In this document: piece by piece, positions 47,666 to 55,670 of the stretch | Position numbering within the stretch: position 1 is the first letter of the stretch | Layout of the letters: each line of letters begins with the position of its first letter | Assembly (NCBI RefSeq): GCF_029846235.1 | Contig: NZ_JARVWP010000001.1 | Coordinates: 124,001-188,000 of the forward strand | DNA length: 64,000 nucleotides | Direction: 5' to 3' | DNA from: Bradyrhizobium sp. CER78 | GTDB lineage: Bacteria; Pseudomonadota; Alphaproteobacteria; Rhizobiales; Xanthobacteraceae | Position numbers and translations under genes: made by a program | The notes under the pieces: generated by a model | Told to the model about the DNA's origin: nothing | The model's input: the letters and a program-made list of their open reading frames with translations, nothing else | The model's database searches: none

Positions 47666-48405
47666 GCCTCGCTTCCGATCGCGCCAAGCCGCGCGCAGCC
47701 GAAAAGCCGACGCTCTACAAGCGGATCAGGCTCGATATCGAGACGCGGATCCTGACCGGCGAATGGCCGCCGGGCCACCGCATCCCGTTCGAGCACCAGC
47801 TGATGTCACGCTATCGCTGCTCGCGCATGACCGTGAACAAGGCGCTGTCGGAACTGGCGCAGGCCGACCTGATCGAGCGGCGACGGCGGGCCGGCTCATT
47901 CGTGCGCCGTCCGCAGCATATGTCCGCGGTGCTCAAGATCGCCGACATCAGGGCCGAGATCACCGCGCTCGGCCGCGCTTACGGCTATCAGCTGATCGAT
48001 TGCCGGCGGCGCACCGCGACATCGGCCGATCGCGCCCGGCTCGGCGTGAGCACGGCCGGCAAGGTGATCGCGATCGCCTGCCGCCACAGCGCGGACGATG
48101 TGCCGTTTGCCGTCGAGGACAGGCTGATCGATCTCTCGACCGTTCCGGAGGCCGCAACCGCGGATTTTGCGCGCGAACCGCCGGGATCATGGCTGCTGCA
48201 TCACGTGCCATGGACCGAGGCTGAACATACGATCAGCGCCGTTGTCGCTGATGATCGCACGGCGAAGGCGCTCGACATCGCAATCGGCGCGCCCTGCCTC
48301 GTGATCGATCGCTACACCTGGCGCAGTGCGCGCACGGTGACCGCGGTGCGGCTGCATTATCCGGGCGAGACGCACCGCCTGGTGGCGCGCTTCAAGGGAG
48401 GTTGA
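47662..48405 (+). CDS. hutC: Histidine utilisation repressor (GntR/UTRA family)
   Basis: The product is 247 aa. The winged helix lies at residues about 20-85 (ILTGEWPPGHRIPFEHQLMS, then YRCSRMTVNKALSELAQADL), followed by a UTRA ligand domain. The C-terminal AVRLHYPGETHRLVARFKG is close to known HutC proteins. Urocanate is the inducer in studied cases. It is coupled to hutF by ATGA, so the repressor is under its own control through the palindrome at 46253-46272. Confidence 0.95.
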   Translation: MSLASDRAKPRAAEKPTLYKRIRLDIETRILTGEWPPGHRIPFEHQLMSRYRCSRMTVNKALSELAQADLIERRRRAGSFVRRPQHMSAVLKIADIRAEITALGRAYGYQLIDCRRRTATSADRARLGVSTAGKVIAIACRHSADDVPFAVEDRLIDLSTVPEAATADFAREPPGSWLLHHVPWTEAEHTISAVVADDRTAKALDIAIGAPCLVIDRYTWRSARTVTAVRLHYPGETHRLVARFKGG

Positions 48406-48540
48406 GGATGTCTTGCGCGGCATAATTCATGCAATGCATCATAGGCCAGCATCCACCAACGTTCTTGATGCGGCAATCCGCCGCGACTGACGTGAAAGCA
48501 ATCAACAGGGTTCAATCCATCGTTCAAGGGGTCAACAATC

Positions 48541-49485
48541 ATGCGTTCCTTCAAGCTATTGCCCGCAATGGTCGCGTTGCTCGCGTCCACCGCCGCGTTC
48601 GCGGATGACATCAAGGTCGGCGTCGGCATCTCCGGATGGACCGGCTTCGCGCCGCTGACGCTCGCGAAGGAGGCCGGCATCTTCAAGAAGAACGGCCTCG
48701 ACGTGACCTTGAAGAAGATCCCGCAGAAGGACCGGCATCTCGCGATCGCCTCGGGCGATATTCAATGCGCGGCGACCACGGTCGAGACCTGGATCTCCTG
48801 GAACGCCAATGGCGTTGCGACCAAGCAGATCTTCCAGCTCGACAAGAGCTATGGCGCCGACGGCATGGCCGTGCGCAACGACGTCGCCGCGATCAAGGAC
48901 CTCAAGGGCAAGACGGTCGCGGCGTCGGCGCCGGGCACTTCGCCCTATTTCGCGCTGGCCTGGATGCTGAAGAAGAACGGCCTCTCGGTGAAGGACGTCA
49001 CCGTGGTCAATCTGGAGCCCGCCGCCGCGGCGCAGGCCTTCGTCTCCGGCCAGAACGATGCCGCGATGACCTACGAGCCCTATCTGTCGACGGTGCGCGC
49101 CGCCCCCGACAAGGGCAAGATCATCGCCACCACGCTCGACTATCCGATCGTGATGGACACGTTCGGCTGCACCCCTAAATTCCTCACCGACAATCCGACG
49201 GCGGCGCAGGCGTTGGCCAACAGCTATTTCGAGGCGCTCGACATGATCGCCAAGGATCAGGCCAAGGCCTACGAGATCATGGGCGCTGACGTGAAGCAGT
49301 CCGGCGAGCAGTTCGGCAATTCGGCCAAGTACCTGCGCTGGCAGGACAAGGCAGCCAACCAGAAATTCTTCGCCGGTGACTTCCTCAGCTTCAACAAGGA
49401 TGCTGCGGAGCTGCTGCTCGAGGTCGGCATCATCAAGGCCGCGCCGAAGGTCGAGGACATCTACGACGCAAGCTTCATCAAGTAA
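48541..49485 (+). CDS. NMT1/SsuA-type periplasmic substrate-binding protein
   Basis: The product is 314 aa with a Sec signal (MRSFKLLPAMVALLASTAAFA). The mature part (GISGWTGFAPLTLAKEAGIF, DIQCAATTVETWISWNANG) belongs to the NitT/TauT class, which binds nitrate, sulfonates, thiamine precursors, urea-cycle compounds and others. The start has AAGGGG upstream. Its stop codon shares a base with the permease start (TAATG). The substrate is not clear; the neighbours hutC on one side and fmdAB on the other both point to nitrogen nutrition. Confidence 0.9.
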   Translation: MRSFKLLPAMVALLASTAAFADDIKVGVGISGWTGFAPLTLAKEAGIFKKNGLDVTLKKIPQKDRHLAIASGDIQCAATTVETWISWNANGVATKQIFQLDKSYGADGMAVRNDVAAIKDLKGKTVAASAPGTSPYFALAWMLKKNGLSVKDVTVVNLEPAAAAQAFVSGQNDAAMTYEPYLSTVRAAPDKGKIIATTLDYPIVMDTFGCTPKFLTDNPTAAQALANSYFEALDMIAKDQAKAYEIMGADVKQSGEQFGNSAKYLRWQDKAANQKFFAGDFLSFNKDAAELLLEVGIIKAAPKVEDIYDASFIK

Positions 49486-50258
49486 TGCGTCCTCTCGAGC
49501 CCACCACATCGAAGCAGCGCGTGGCCTATGGCCTCGTGTTCTTCGCGCTGTTCGTCGCCCTGTGGTCCTGGGCGACGTTCGGCGGCCATGTGTCGAAGAC
49601 ATTCCTCGCCAACCCTTTGACCATGGTGCAGGAAGGCTATGAGTTGCTCGCCAAGCAGGGATTCCTGTTCGACATCGGAATGACGATCTGGCGCGTCATC
49701 GGCGGCTTTGCTCTTGCCGCCGTCATCGCGGTGCCGATCGGCGTGCTGATGGGAGCCTACAAGCCGGTCGAAGCCTTTCTTGAACCCTTCGTGTCCTTTG
49801 CGCGCTATCTGCCGGCGTCCGCCTTCATCCCGCTGCTGATCCTGTGGGCGGGCATCGGCGAGCTGCAGAAGCTGCTGGTGATCTTCATCGGTGCGGTGTT
49901 CCAGATCATCCTGATGGTCGCCGTCACCGTCGGCGCCACGCGGCGGGACCTGGTCGAGGCCGCCTACACGCTCGGCGCCTGCGACAGCGGCATCATCCGC
50001 CGCGTGCTGCTGCCCTCCGCCGCGCCCGAGATCGCAGAGATCCTCCGCCTGGTGCTGGGCTGGGCCTGGACCTACGTCATCGTCGCCGAGCTGATCGGCT
50101 CATCGTCAGGCATCGGGCACATGATCACCGACAGCCAGGCGCTGCTCAACACCGGCCAGATCATCTTCGGCATCATCGTGATCGGGCTGATCGGCCTGAT
50201 CTCCGATTTCCTGTTCAAGGCGTTCAACGCCTGGCTGTTCCCGTGGAAGCTCGCATGA
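49485..50258 (+). CDS. NitT/TauT-type ABC transporter permease
   Basis: The product is 257 aa with six membrane segments. The EAA-type loop lies around EAAYTLGACDSGIIRRVLLP. Its start overlaps the previous stop (TAATG) and its stop overlaps the ATPase start (ATGA), so the three genes form a tight unit. Confidence 0.93.
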   Translation: MRPLEPTTSKQRVAYGLVFFALFVALWSWATFGGHVSKTFLANPLTMVQEGYELLAKQGFLFDIGMTIWRVIGGFALAAVIAVPIGVLMGAYKPVEAFLEPFVSFARYLPASAFIPLLILWAGIGELQKLLVIFIGAVFQIILMVAVTVGATRRDLVEAAYTLGACDSGIIRRVLLPSAAPEIAEILRLVLGWAWTYVIVAELIGSSSGIGHMITDSQALLNTGQIIFGIIVIGLIGLISDFLFKAFNAWLFPWKLA

Positions 50259-51040
50259 CCCTGCTTCGGATCGATCAGGTCTCGCGGACCTTCCCGGCCC
50301 GCGCCGGCAACGCGCCGACGAGAGCACTCGAGCCGACCACGCTCGACGTCGGCGACAACGACTTCGTCACCATCCTCGGCCCCTCCGGCTGCGGAAAGTC
50401 GACTTTGCTCCGGATCATCGCAGGACTCGACCGGCCGACCAGCGGACGGGTCACGCTCGACGGCCGCAAGGTCACCGGCCCCGGCGCCGACCGCGGCATG
50501 GTGTTTCAGTCCTACACCCTGTTTCCCTGGCTGACGGTGCGCGAGAACATCGCCTTCGGGCTGCGCGAGCGCGGCGTGCCGGAGAAGAAGCGCCACGAGA
50601 TCGCCGATGCCTTCATTCGCCGTGTCGGCCTGTCGGGCTTCGAAAATCACTGGCCCAAGCAGCTGTCGGGCGGCATGCAGCAGCGCACTGCGATCGCCCG
50701 GGCGCTGGCCAACGATCCGAAGATCCTGCTGCTCGACGAGCCGTTCGGCGCGCTCGACAATCAGACCCGGGCCTTGATGCAGGAAATGCTGCTCGGGATC
50801 TGGGAGCGCGACCAGAAGACGGTGCTGTTCGTCACCCACGACATCGAGGAAGCGATCTTCCTCGGCAGCCGCGTCATCGTCATGAGCGCCCGTCCCGGCC
50901 GCATCAAGGCGGAGATCGCGGTCGACCTGCCGCATCCCCGCTCCTACAAGATCAAGACCACGCCTGAATTCGTCGCCCTGAAAGAGCGGCTGGTCGAGGA
51001 GATCCGCACCGAGGCCCTGAAGGTTGCCGAACAGGCCTGA
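50255..51040 (+). CDS. NitT/TauT-type ABC transporter ATP-binding protein
   Basis: The product is 261 aa. Walker A is GPSGCGKS, the signature LSGGMQQRTAIARAL, and Walker B ILLLDEPFGALD with TRALMQEML and the H-loop in FVTHDIEEAI. The open frame extends upstream, but the real start is ATG 50255, coupled to the permease. Its stop is three bases from the stop of the convergent fmdB gene. Confidence 0.94.
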   Translation: MTLLRIDQVSRTFPARAGNAPTRALEPTTLDVGDNDFVTILGPSGCGKSTLLRIIAGLDRPTSGRVTLDGRKVTGPGADRGMVFQSYTLFPWLTVRENIAFGLRERGVPEKKRHEIADAFIRRVGLSGFENHWPKQLSGGMQQRTAIARALANDPKILLLDEPFGALDNQTRALMQEMLLGIWERDQKTVLFVTHDIEEAIFLGSRVIVMSARPGRIKAEIAVDLPHPRSYKIKTTPEFVALKERLVEEIRTEALKVAEQA

Positions 51041-51059
51041 TGATCAGTGGCTGATCATC
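51039..51059. other. Perfect 9-bp hairpin spanning the convergent stop codons of the ATPase gene and fmdB
   Basis: GATGATCAG (51039-51047) and CTGATCATC (51051-51059) form a perfect stem with loop TGG. The hairpin includes the stop codons of both convergent genes. It has no flanking U-run in either direction but may act as a shared 3-prime end structure. Confidence 0.5.
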
Positions 51060-51397
51060 CAGGGGCGCGCAGTCGGAAAGCCCTTGGCGCCGCTCTTCGT
51101 CTTGGTCATCAGCCGCGCCGGCTTCTTCTTTCCAGAGGAGGAAGAGCAGCAACCGCAGCCCGGGCCGTGTGCGGCCTTGTATTGATCGAGCGTCTTCGGC
51201 GCGTGCCGGCTCTGCTCGTTGGTAGCGTGCGCCTTGCGCTTGTCCGAGGGCATGCAGAAGAACGCCGGGGCGGTCAGGATCACGCGCGGCGACGTCGTCT
51301 CGCATTGCGGACAGTCCTGCGGCAGGTCGCATTCCGCCATCGGCCGCATGTCGGTGAACGGGCCGCAGTCGTTGCAGAGATATTCGTAGATCGGCAT
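51044..51397 (-). CDS. fmdB: FmdB-type zinc-ribbon protein
   Basis: The product is 117 aa. The N-terminus (MPIYEYLCNDCG, then CDLPQDCPQCE) forms the four-Cys zinc ribbon of the FmdB family. The C-terminal half is basic with a GCGCC cluster. FmdB was first named as a putative regulator of formamidase, and its exact role is not settled. It follows fmdA by 87 bases in the same direction. The start at ATG 51397 drops ten upstream codons that do not fit the family. Confidence 0.9.
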   Translation of the reverse strand: MPIYEYLCNDCGPFTDMRPMAECDLPQDCPQCETTSPRVILTAPAFFCMPSDKRKAHATNEQSRHAPKTLDQYKAAHGPGCGCCSSSSGKKKPARLMTKTKSGAKGFPTARPWMISH

Positions 51398-51484
51398 TGT
51401 CTTGATCCTTGCGCAGTCGTGTAACATCCGGCGATGGATGCGGGGCGGCCAATACGCAGCCGTCCCGCACCCTTCGCGCAGGGA

Positions 51485-52714
51485 TTACTTGTCTTGCGAG
51501 ATCGGCATCTGGACGTCACCCTTGATGTGCTTGATCGGTCCTACCGACGACGGCATGATGTCGAAGTCGAAGATCTCCGTCGGCAGCCATAGCGTGGCGC
51601 AGGCGTTGGGCACATCGACAACGCCGGAGATGTGGCCCTGGCACGGCGCCGTGCCGAGGATCGAGTAGGCCTGGGCGCCGGAGTAGCCGAACTTCTTCAG
51701 ATACTCGATCGCGTTCAAACAGGCCTGGCGATAGGCGATGTGGACGTCGAGATAGTGCTGCTTGCCGGCCTCGTCGACCGAGATACCCTCGAAGATCAGA
51801 TAGTCCTTGTAGTTCGGCGTGATCGGCGACGGCTTGAACACGGGGTTCTTGATGCCGTATTTCGAGACGCCGTCCTTGATGACGTCGACCTTGATGTGCA
51901 GCCAACCGGCCATTTCGATGGCACCGCAGAAGGTGATCTCGCCGTCGCCCTGGCTGAAATGCAAATCGCCCATCGAGAGACCACCGCCAGGCACATAGAC
52001 CGGGAAATAGATCTTCGAGCCGCGCGACAGATCCTTGATGTCGCAATTGCCGCCGTGCTCGCGCGGCGGCACGGTGCGGGCGCCTTCGAGGCCGATCTTG
52101 GCCTTGACGTCGCCCTTGGCCTGGCCGGCATGCGCGGTCGGCGCGAACGGCGGATTGGCGAGGCCCGGCACACGGGTCGGATTGGTCGCAATCAGCTCGG
52201 CCTCGCGCGCATTCCACGCCGCCAGCATCTTGGCATCGGGCAGACAGCCGATCAGGCCGGGATGGATCAGGCCGGCGAAGTTGACGCCGGGCACGTGGCG
52301 CGACGAGGTGTAGAGGCCCTTGATGTCCCAGATCGACTTCTGCGCCAGCGGGAAGTGATCGGTGAGGAAGCCGCCGCCATTCTGCTTGGAGAAGAAGCCG
52401 TTGAAGCCCCACAGGCTCTCCTTCAGCGGACCGACGTCGAGCAGGTCGACGACCAGGAGGTCACCCGGCTCGGCGCCCTTGACGCCGATCGGGCCGGACA
52501 GGAAGTGCACGATCGACAGATCGATGTCGCGCACGTCGTCGGCCGAGTCATTGTTCTTGATGAAGCCGCCGGTCCAGTCGACCGTCTCGATGATGAAGTC
52601 GTCGCCGGGACTGACCCACTCGACGATCGGAACTTCGGGATGCCAGCGGTTGTGGATCTTGTCGTTTTCATAAGCCGACTTGCTGAGATCGACCTTGATC
52701 AGTGTATCTGGCAT
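51485..52714 (-). CDS. fmdA: Formamidase / acetamidase
   Basis: The product is 409 aa, close to the 407 aa of the Methylophilus enzyme. The whole length fits the FmdA/AmdA family: HNRWHPEVPIVEWVSPGDD, GGFLTDHFP, PPREHGGNCDIKDLSRGSKI, SMGDLHFSQGDGE, and the C-terminal SGVVDVPNACATLWLPTEIF. It hydrolyses formamide (and acetamide more slowly) to acid and ammonia and is unrelated in fold to AmiE. An AAGGGGAG stretch precedes the start. It lies 89 bases after the urtE-like gene, separated by a palindromic repeat. Confidence 0.96.
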   Translation of the reverse strand: MPDTLIKVDLSKSAYENDKIHNRWHPEVPIVEWVSPGDDFIIETVDWTGGFIKNNDSADDVRDIDLSIVHFLSGPIGVKGAEPGDLLVVDLLDVGPLKESLWGFNGFFSKQNGGGFLTDHFPLAQKSIWDIKGLYTSSRHVPGVNFAGLIHPGLIGCLPDAKMLAAWNAREAELIATNPTRVPGLANPPFAPTAHAGQAKGDVKAKIGLEGARTVPPREHGGNCDIKDLSRGSKIYFPVYVPGGGLSMGDLHFSQGDGEITFCGAIEMAGWLHIKVDVIKDGVSKYGIKNPVFKPSPITPNYKDYLIFEGISVDEAGKQHYLDVHIAYRQACLNAIEYLKKFGYSGAQAYSILGTAPCQGHISGVVDVPNACATLWLPTEIFDFDIMPSSVGPIKHIKGDVQMPISQDK

Positions 52715-52749
52715 CGCATTGCTCCCCTTGGTTTACTAGGTTGAAAGTT

Positions 52750-52796
52750 GAACGTGATCTTGTCGGAAAACCGCTTCACACTTTTCCGGATCACGC
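52750..52796. repeat. Short palindromic intergenic repeat (REP-like)
   Basis: CGTGATC-N4-CGGAAAA and TTTTCCG-GATCACG form a near-perfect imperfect palindrome around CCGCTTCACAC in the 89-base gap between the urtE-like gene and fmdA. Sequences of this form (…GGAAAACCGCTTCACACTTT…) are very common between genes in Bradyrhizobium and Rhodopseudomonas. Copy number could not be checked here. Confidence 0.7.
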
Positions 52797-52803
52797 TCTG
52801 TAG

Positions 52804-53493
52804 TTACACAGACAGATATTTCGAGATCTGCGCGGCATCGACGCTGTCGCGCGGATCGTCGCGGACGATCTCGCCGTTCTCGATGACCAGCACGCGGTCG
52901 GCGATGTCGAGCGCGAAGCTCAGCACCTGCTCGGAGACGACGATCGACAGCCCCCGCTCGTCGCGGATCCGCTTCAAAGTGCGCGCCATGTCCTTGATGA
53001 TCGACGGCTGGATGCCTTCGGTCGGCTCGTCCAGCAACAGCACCTTCGGCTTGGTCGCGAGCGCGCGGGCGATCGCGAGCTGCTGCTGCTGCCCGCCCGA
53101 GAGATTGCCGCCGCGGCGGCCCTTCATCTCGAGCAGCACCGGGAACAGCTCGTAGATATCGCCGGGCACCTCGGAGCCGCCTGAGACGACGAGCCCGGTC
53201 TCGATGTTCTCCTTGACCGTCATGGTGGAGAAGATCATGCGGCCCTGCGGCACATAGGCGAGGCCCTTTGCAACCCGCTCGTAGCTCTTCATTGCACCGA
53301 GCTCGGTGCCGTCCATGGTCACCTTGCCGCTCTTGGCCGGCAGGATACCCATCAGCGACTTCATCAGCGTGGTCTTGCCCATGCCGTTGCGGCCCATGAT
53401 CGCGACGATCTCGTTGGGCGCGACCGAGACGTTGAGGCCGTGCAGCACCTCGCTCTGGCCATAGGCGACGTGAAGATCATTGATTGCCAGCAT
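52804..53493 (-). CDS. Urea/amide ABC transporter ATP-binding protein, UrtE-like (copy 2)
   Basis: The product is 229 aa. Walker A is GRNGMGKT, the signature LSGGQQQQLAIARAL, and Walker B VLLLDEPTEGIQPSIIKDM, again the UrtE pattern. It is separated from its urtD partner by 258 bases containing a 190-base palindromic element, whereas copy 1 has its urtD and urtE overlapping. It is followed by fmdA. Confidence 0.92.
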   Translation of the reverse strand: MLAINDLHVAYGQSEVLHGLNVSVAPNEIVAIMGRNGMGKTTLMKSLMGILPAKSGKVTMDGTELGAMKSYERVAKGLAYVPQGRMIFSTMTVKENIETGLVVSGGSEVPGDIYELFPVLLEMKGRRGGNLSGGQQQQLAIARALATKPKVLLLDEPTEGIQPSIIKDMARTLKRIRDERGLSIVVSEQVLSFALDIADRVLVIENGEIVRDDPRDSVDAAQISKYLSV

Positions 53494-53521
53494 GTGCGTC
53501 CTCTATTGCCGAATCGTTTAC

Positions 53522-53711
53522 TTCACCTCTCCCCAACGGGGAGAGGTCGAATTGCGCAGCAATTCGGGTGAGGGGGTTCGGTCCCACGAGAGAGCAGAAC
53601 CCCTCACCCGGATCGCATCTGACGATGCGACATAGCCGAAGCGTTGCTTCGGCGTCGCTAAGTACGGCCGCCATAGGCGGCCTATGCCTCTCCCACAAGG
53701 GGAGAGGTGAA
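53522..53711. repeat. 190-base palindromic element inserted between the urtD-like and urtE-like genes
   Basis: The ends are 13-bp perfect inverted repeats, TTCACCTCTCCCC (53522-53534) and GGGGAGAGGTGAA (53699-53711). Inside are ACCTCTCCCCAACGGGGAGAG, GGTGAGGGGGTTC facing GAACCCCTCACC, TCGCATCtgaCGATGCGA and GCGGCC-type stems, so the transcript could fold into a multi-branched structure. No open frame of note is inside. It resembles the miniature intergenic repeats of Bradyrhizobium genomes and was probably acquired within the operon. Confidence 0.8.
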
Positions 53712-53751
53712 CCGAGTGTGCGGCTGCCGCTCGCAGCGTTGCGATCATCGA

Positions 53752-54507
53752 TCAGTGCCCCAGATAGACTTCGATCACCTTGGGATCGTTCTTGACGTGC
53801 TCCATCGTTCCCTCGGACAGGATCTGCCCCTGGTGCAGCACGGTGACCTTGTGCGCGATGTCTTCGACGAACTTCATGTCGTGCTCGATCACCAGCACCG
53901 AACGGTCCTTGATGATGCGGTTGAGCAGCTCGGCGGTCTTGGCGCGCTCGGAGACGCTCATGCCGGCGACCGGCTCGTCCAGCATCAAGAGGTCCGGATC
54001 CTGGATCAGCAGCATGCCGATCTCGAGCCACTGCTTCTGGCCATGGCTGAGCTGGTCGGCATAGGTGTTGAGCCGGTCCTTCAGGAAGATCATTTCGGCG
54101 ACCTCCTCGACCCGCTGCTTGACGGTGTCGTCACGCTGGAAGGTCAGCGAGCCGAACACGGTGCGGCCGCGCGGAAAGGAAATCTCGAGGTTCTCGAACA
54201 CGGTGAGGTCCTCGAACACCGACGGCGTCTGGAACTTGCGGCCAACACCGGCCTGTACGATCTCGTTCTCGCGCAGCTTGGTCAGCTCCTGGCCGCGGAA
54301 CTGGATCGAGCCGGACGTGGCGCGGGTCTTGCCGCAGATCAGGTCAAGCACCGTGGTCTTGCCGGCGCCGTTCGGGCCGATGATGACGCGGATCTCGTTC
54401 TCCTCGACATAGAAGGAGAGATCATTGACCGCCTTGAAGCCGTCAAAGGACACGGTGAGGCCGGAAACCGCGAGCAGGAAGTCTTTTGGCTGATGGCCGA
54501 CGAGCAT
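53752..54507 (-). CDS. Urea/amide ABC transporter ATP-binding protein, UrtD-like (copy 2)
   Basis: The product is 251 aa. Walker A is GPNGAGKT, the signature region LSHGQKQWLEIGMLL, and Walker B DLLMLDEPVAGM, as in UrtD. It lies 12 bases after the urtC-like gene. Together with the UrtE-like protein it energises the importer linked to formamidase. Confidence 0.93.
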   Translation of the reverse strand: MLVGHQPKDFLLAVSGLTVSFDGFKAVNDLSFYVEENEIRVIIGPNGAGKTTVLDLICGKTRATSGSIQFRGQELTKLRENEIVQAGVGRKFQTPSVFEDLTVFENLEISFPRGRTVFGSLTFQRDDTVKQRVEEVAEMIFLKDRLNTYADQLSHGQKQWLEIGMLLIQDPDLLMLDEPVAGMSVSERAKTAELLNRIIKDRSVLVIEHDMKFVEDIAHKVTVLHQGQILSEGTMEHVKNDPKVIEVYLGH

Positions 54508-54519
54508 GATGGTCCCTCC

Positions 54520-55653
54520 TTACTCGGCCGGTGCGCCGTCGGCGATCATGCCGGCCACCGATTTCGATTTGCGTGACGACAACAGGCGATCGATGCGGGG
54601 CTGGACGTGGTCCGCCCAGATGCCGGAGAGCCCGTTCGGGAACGCGAGCACCACCGCGATGAACAGCGCGCCGAGGCCGAACAGCCAGAGCTGCGGGAAG
54701 GATTCCGAGAGGCTGGTCTTGGCGAAGTTGACGAGGAGCGCGCCCCAGACTGCGCCGAAGATCGACATCCGGCCGCCGACCGCGGTGTAGATCACCATCT
54801 CGATCGACGGCACGATGCCGACGAAGGACGGCGACATGAAGCCGACTTCGAGCGTGAACATGGCGCCGCCGATCGCGGCGAACACCGCCGCGGCACAGAA
54901 CGCGAAGATCTTGAAATTGGCGACGCTGTAACCGGAGAAGCGCACACGATCCTCCTGCTCCCGCATCGCCACCAGGATGCGCCCGAGTTTTGTCAGCCGG
55001 ATGAATTGCGCGGCGACGATGCATCCGAACAGCAGCACAACCTCGACGAAATACAGAATGAACTTGGCGTGATCGGTGCGGATGTCCCAGCCGTGCAGCG
55101 TGCGCAAGTCGGTAATGCCGTTGATGCCGCCGGTGTAGCCCTGCTGCCCCACGATCAGGATGGTGAGGATCGCGGCGATCGCTTGCGTGATGATCGCAAA
55201 GTACACGCCGCCGACCCGGCGCTTGAACATCGCGGCGCCGATGATCAGCGCGAAGAACGCGGGAACCAGCAGGATCGCGAGCAGCGTGATCGGGAAACTG
55301 TGGAACGGTTTCCAGAAGAAGGGAAGCGCGGTGAGCTGGTTCCAGTCCATGAAGTCGGGGATTCCCGGCGTCGACTGGATCTTGGTGTTCGCGACCGATG
55401 ACGCCTCGAGCTTGAGGTACATCGCCATGCAGTAGCCGCCGAGGCCGAAGAACACGCCCTGCCCCAGACTCAGGATGCCGCCATAGCCCCAGCACAGCAC
55501 GAGGCCGATGCCGACGAAGGCGTAGGTCAGATATTTGGCGACCAGGTTGAGGCGGAAGATATCCAGCGACAGCGGCAGGATGACAATCAGCAGCACCGCG
55601 AGCGCAAGGAAGCCGAGCAGTTCGGAGCGATTGAAAAAGCGCGAGTTGATCAT
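54520..55653 (-). CDS. Urea/amide ABC transporter permease, UrtC-like (copy 2)
   Basis: The product is 377 aa with about ten membrane segments. VLCWGYGGILSLGQGVFFGLG, QQGYTGGINGITDL and REQEDRVRFSGYSVANFK mark it as UrtC. ATG 55653 was chosen; the frame is open another 344 codons upstream, but that part shadows the urtB-like gene. It lies 17 bases after that gene. Confidence 0.93.
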   Translation of the reverse strand: MINSRFFNRSELLGFLALAVLLIVILPLSLDIFRLNLVAKYLTYAFVGIGLVLCWGYGGILSLGQGVFFGLGGYCMAMYLKLEASSVANTKIQSTPGIPDFMDWNQLTALPFFWKPFHSFPITLLAILLVPAFFALIIGAAMFKRRVGGVYFAIITQAIAAILTILIVGQQGYTGGINGITDLRTLHGWDIRTDHAKFILYFVEVVLLFGCIVAAQFIRLTKLGRILVAMREQEDRVRFSGYSVANFKIFAFCAAAVFAAIGGAMFTLEVGFMSPSFVGIVPSIEMVIYTAVGGRMSIFGAVWGALLVNFAKTSLSESFPQLWLFGLGALFIAVVLAFPNGLSGIWADHVQPRIDRLLSSRKSKSVAGMIADGAPAE

Positions 55654-55670
55654 GACCAGCCTGCTTGTTC

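Noticed and set aside
53522..53711. CRISPR array or insertion sequence
   Set aside because: The structure is a set of nested inverted repeats, not regularly spaced direct repeats, and no transposase gene is present.
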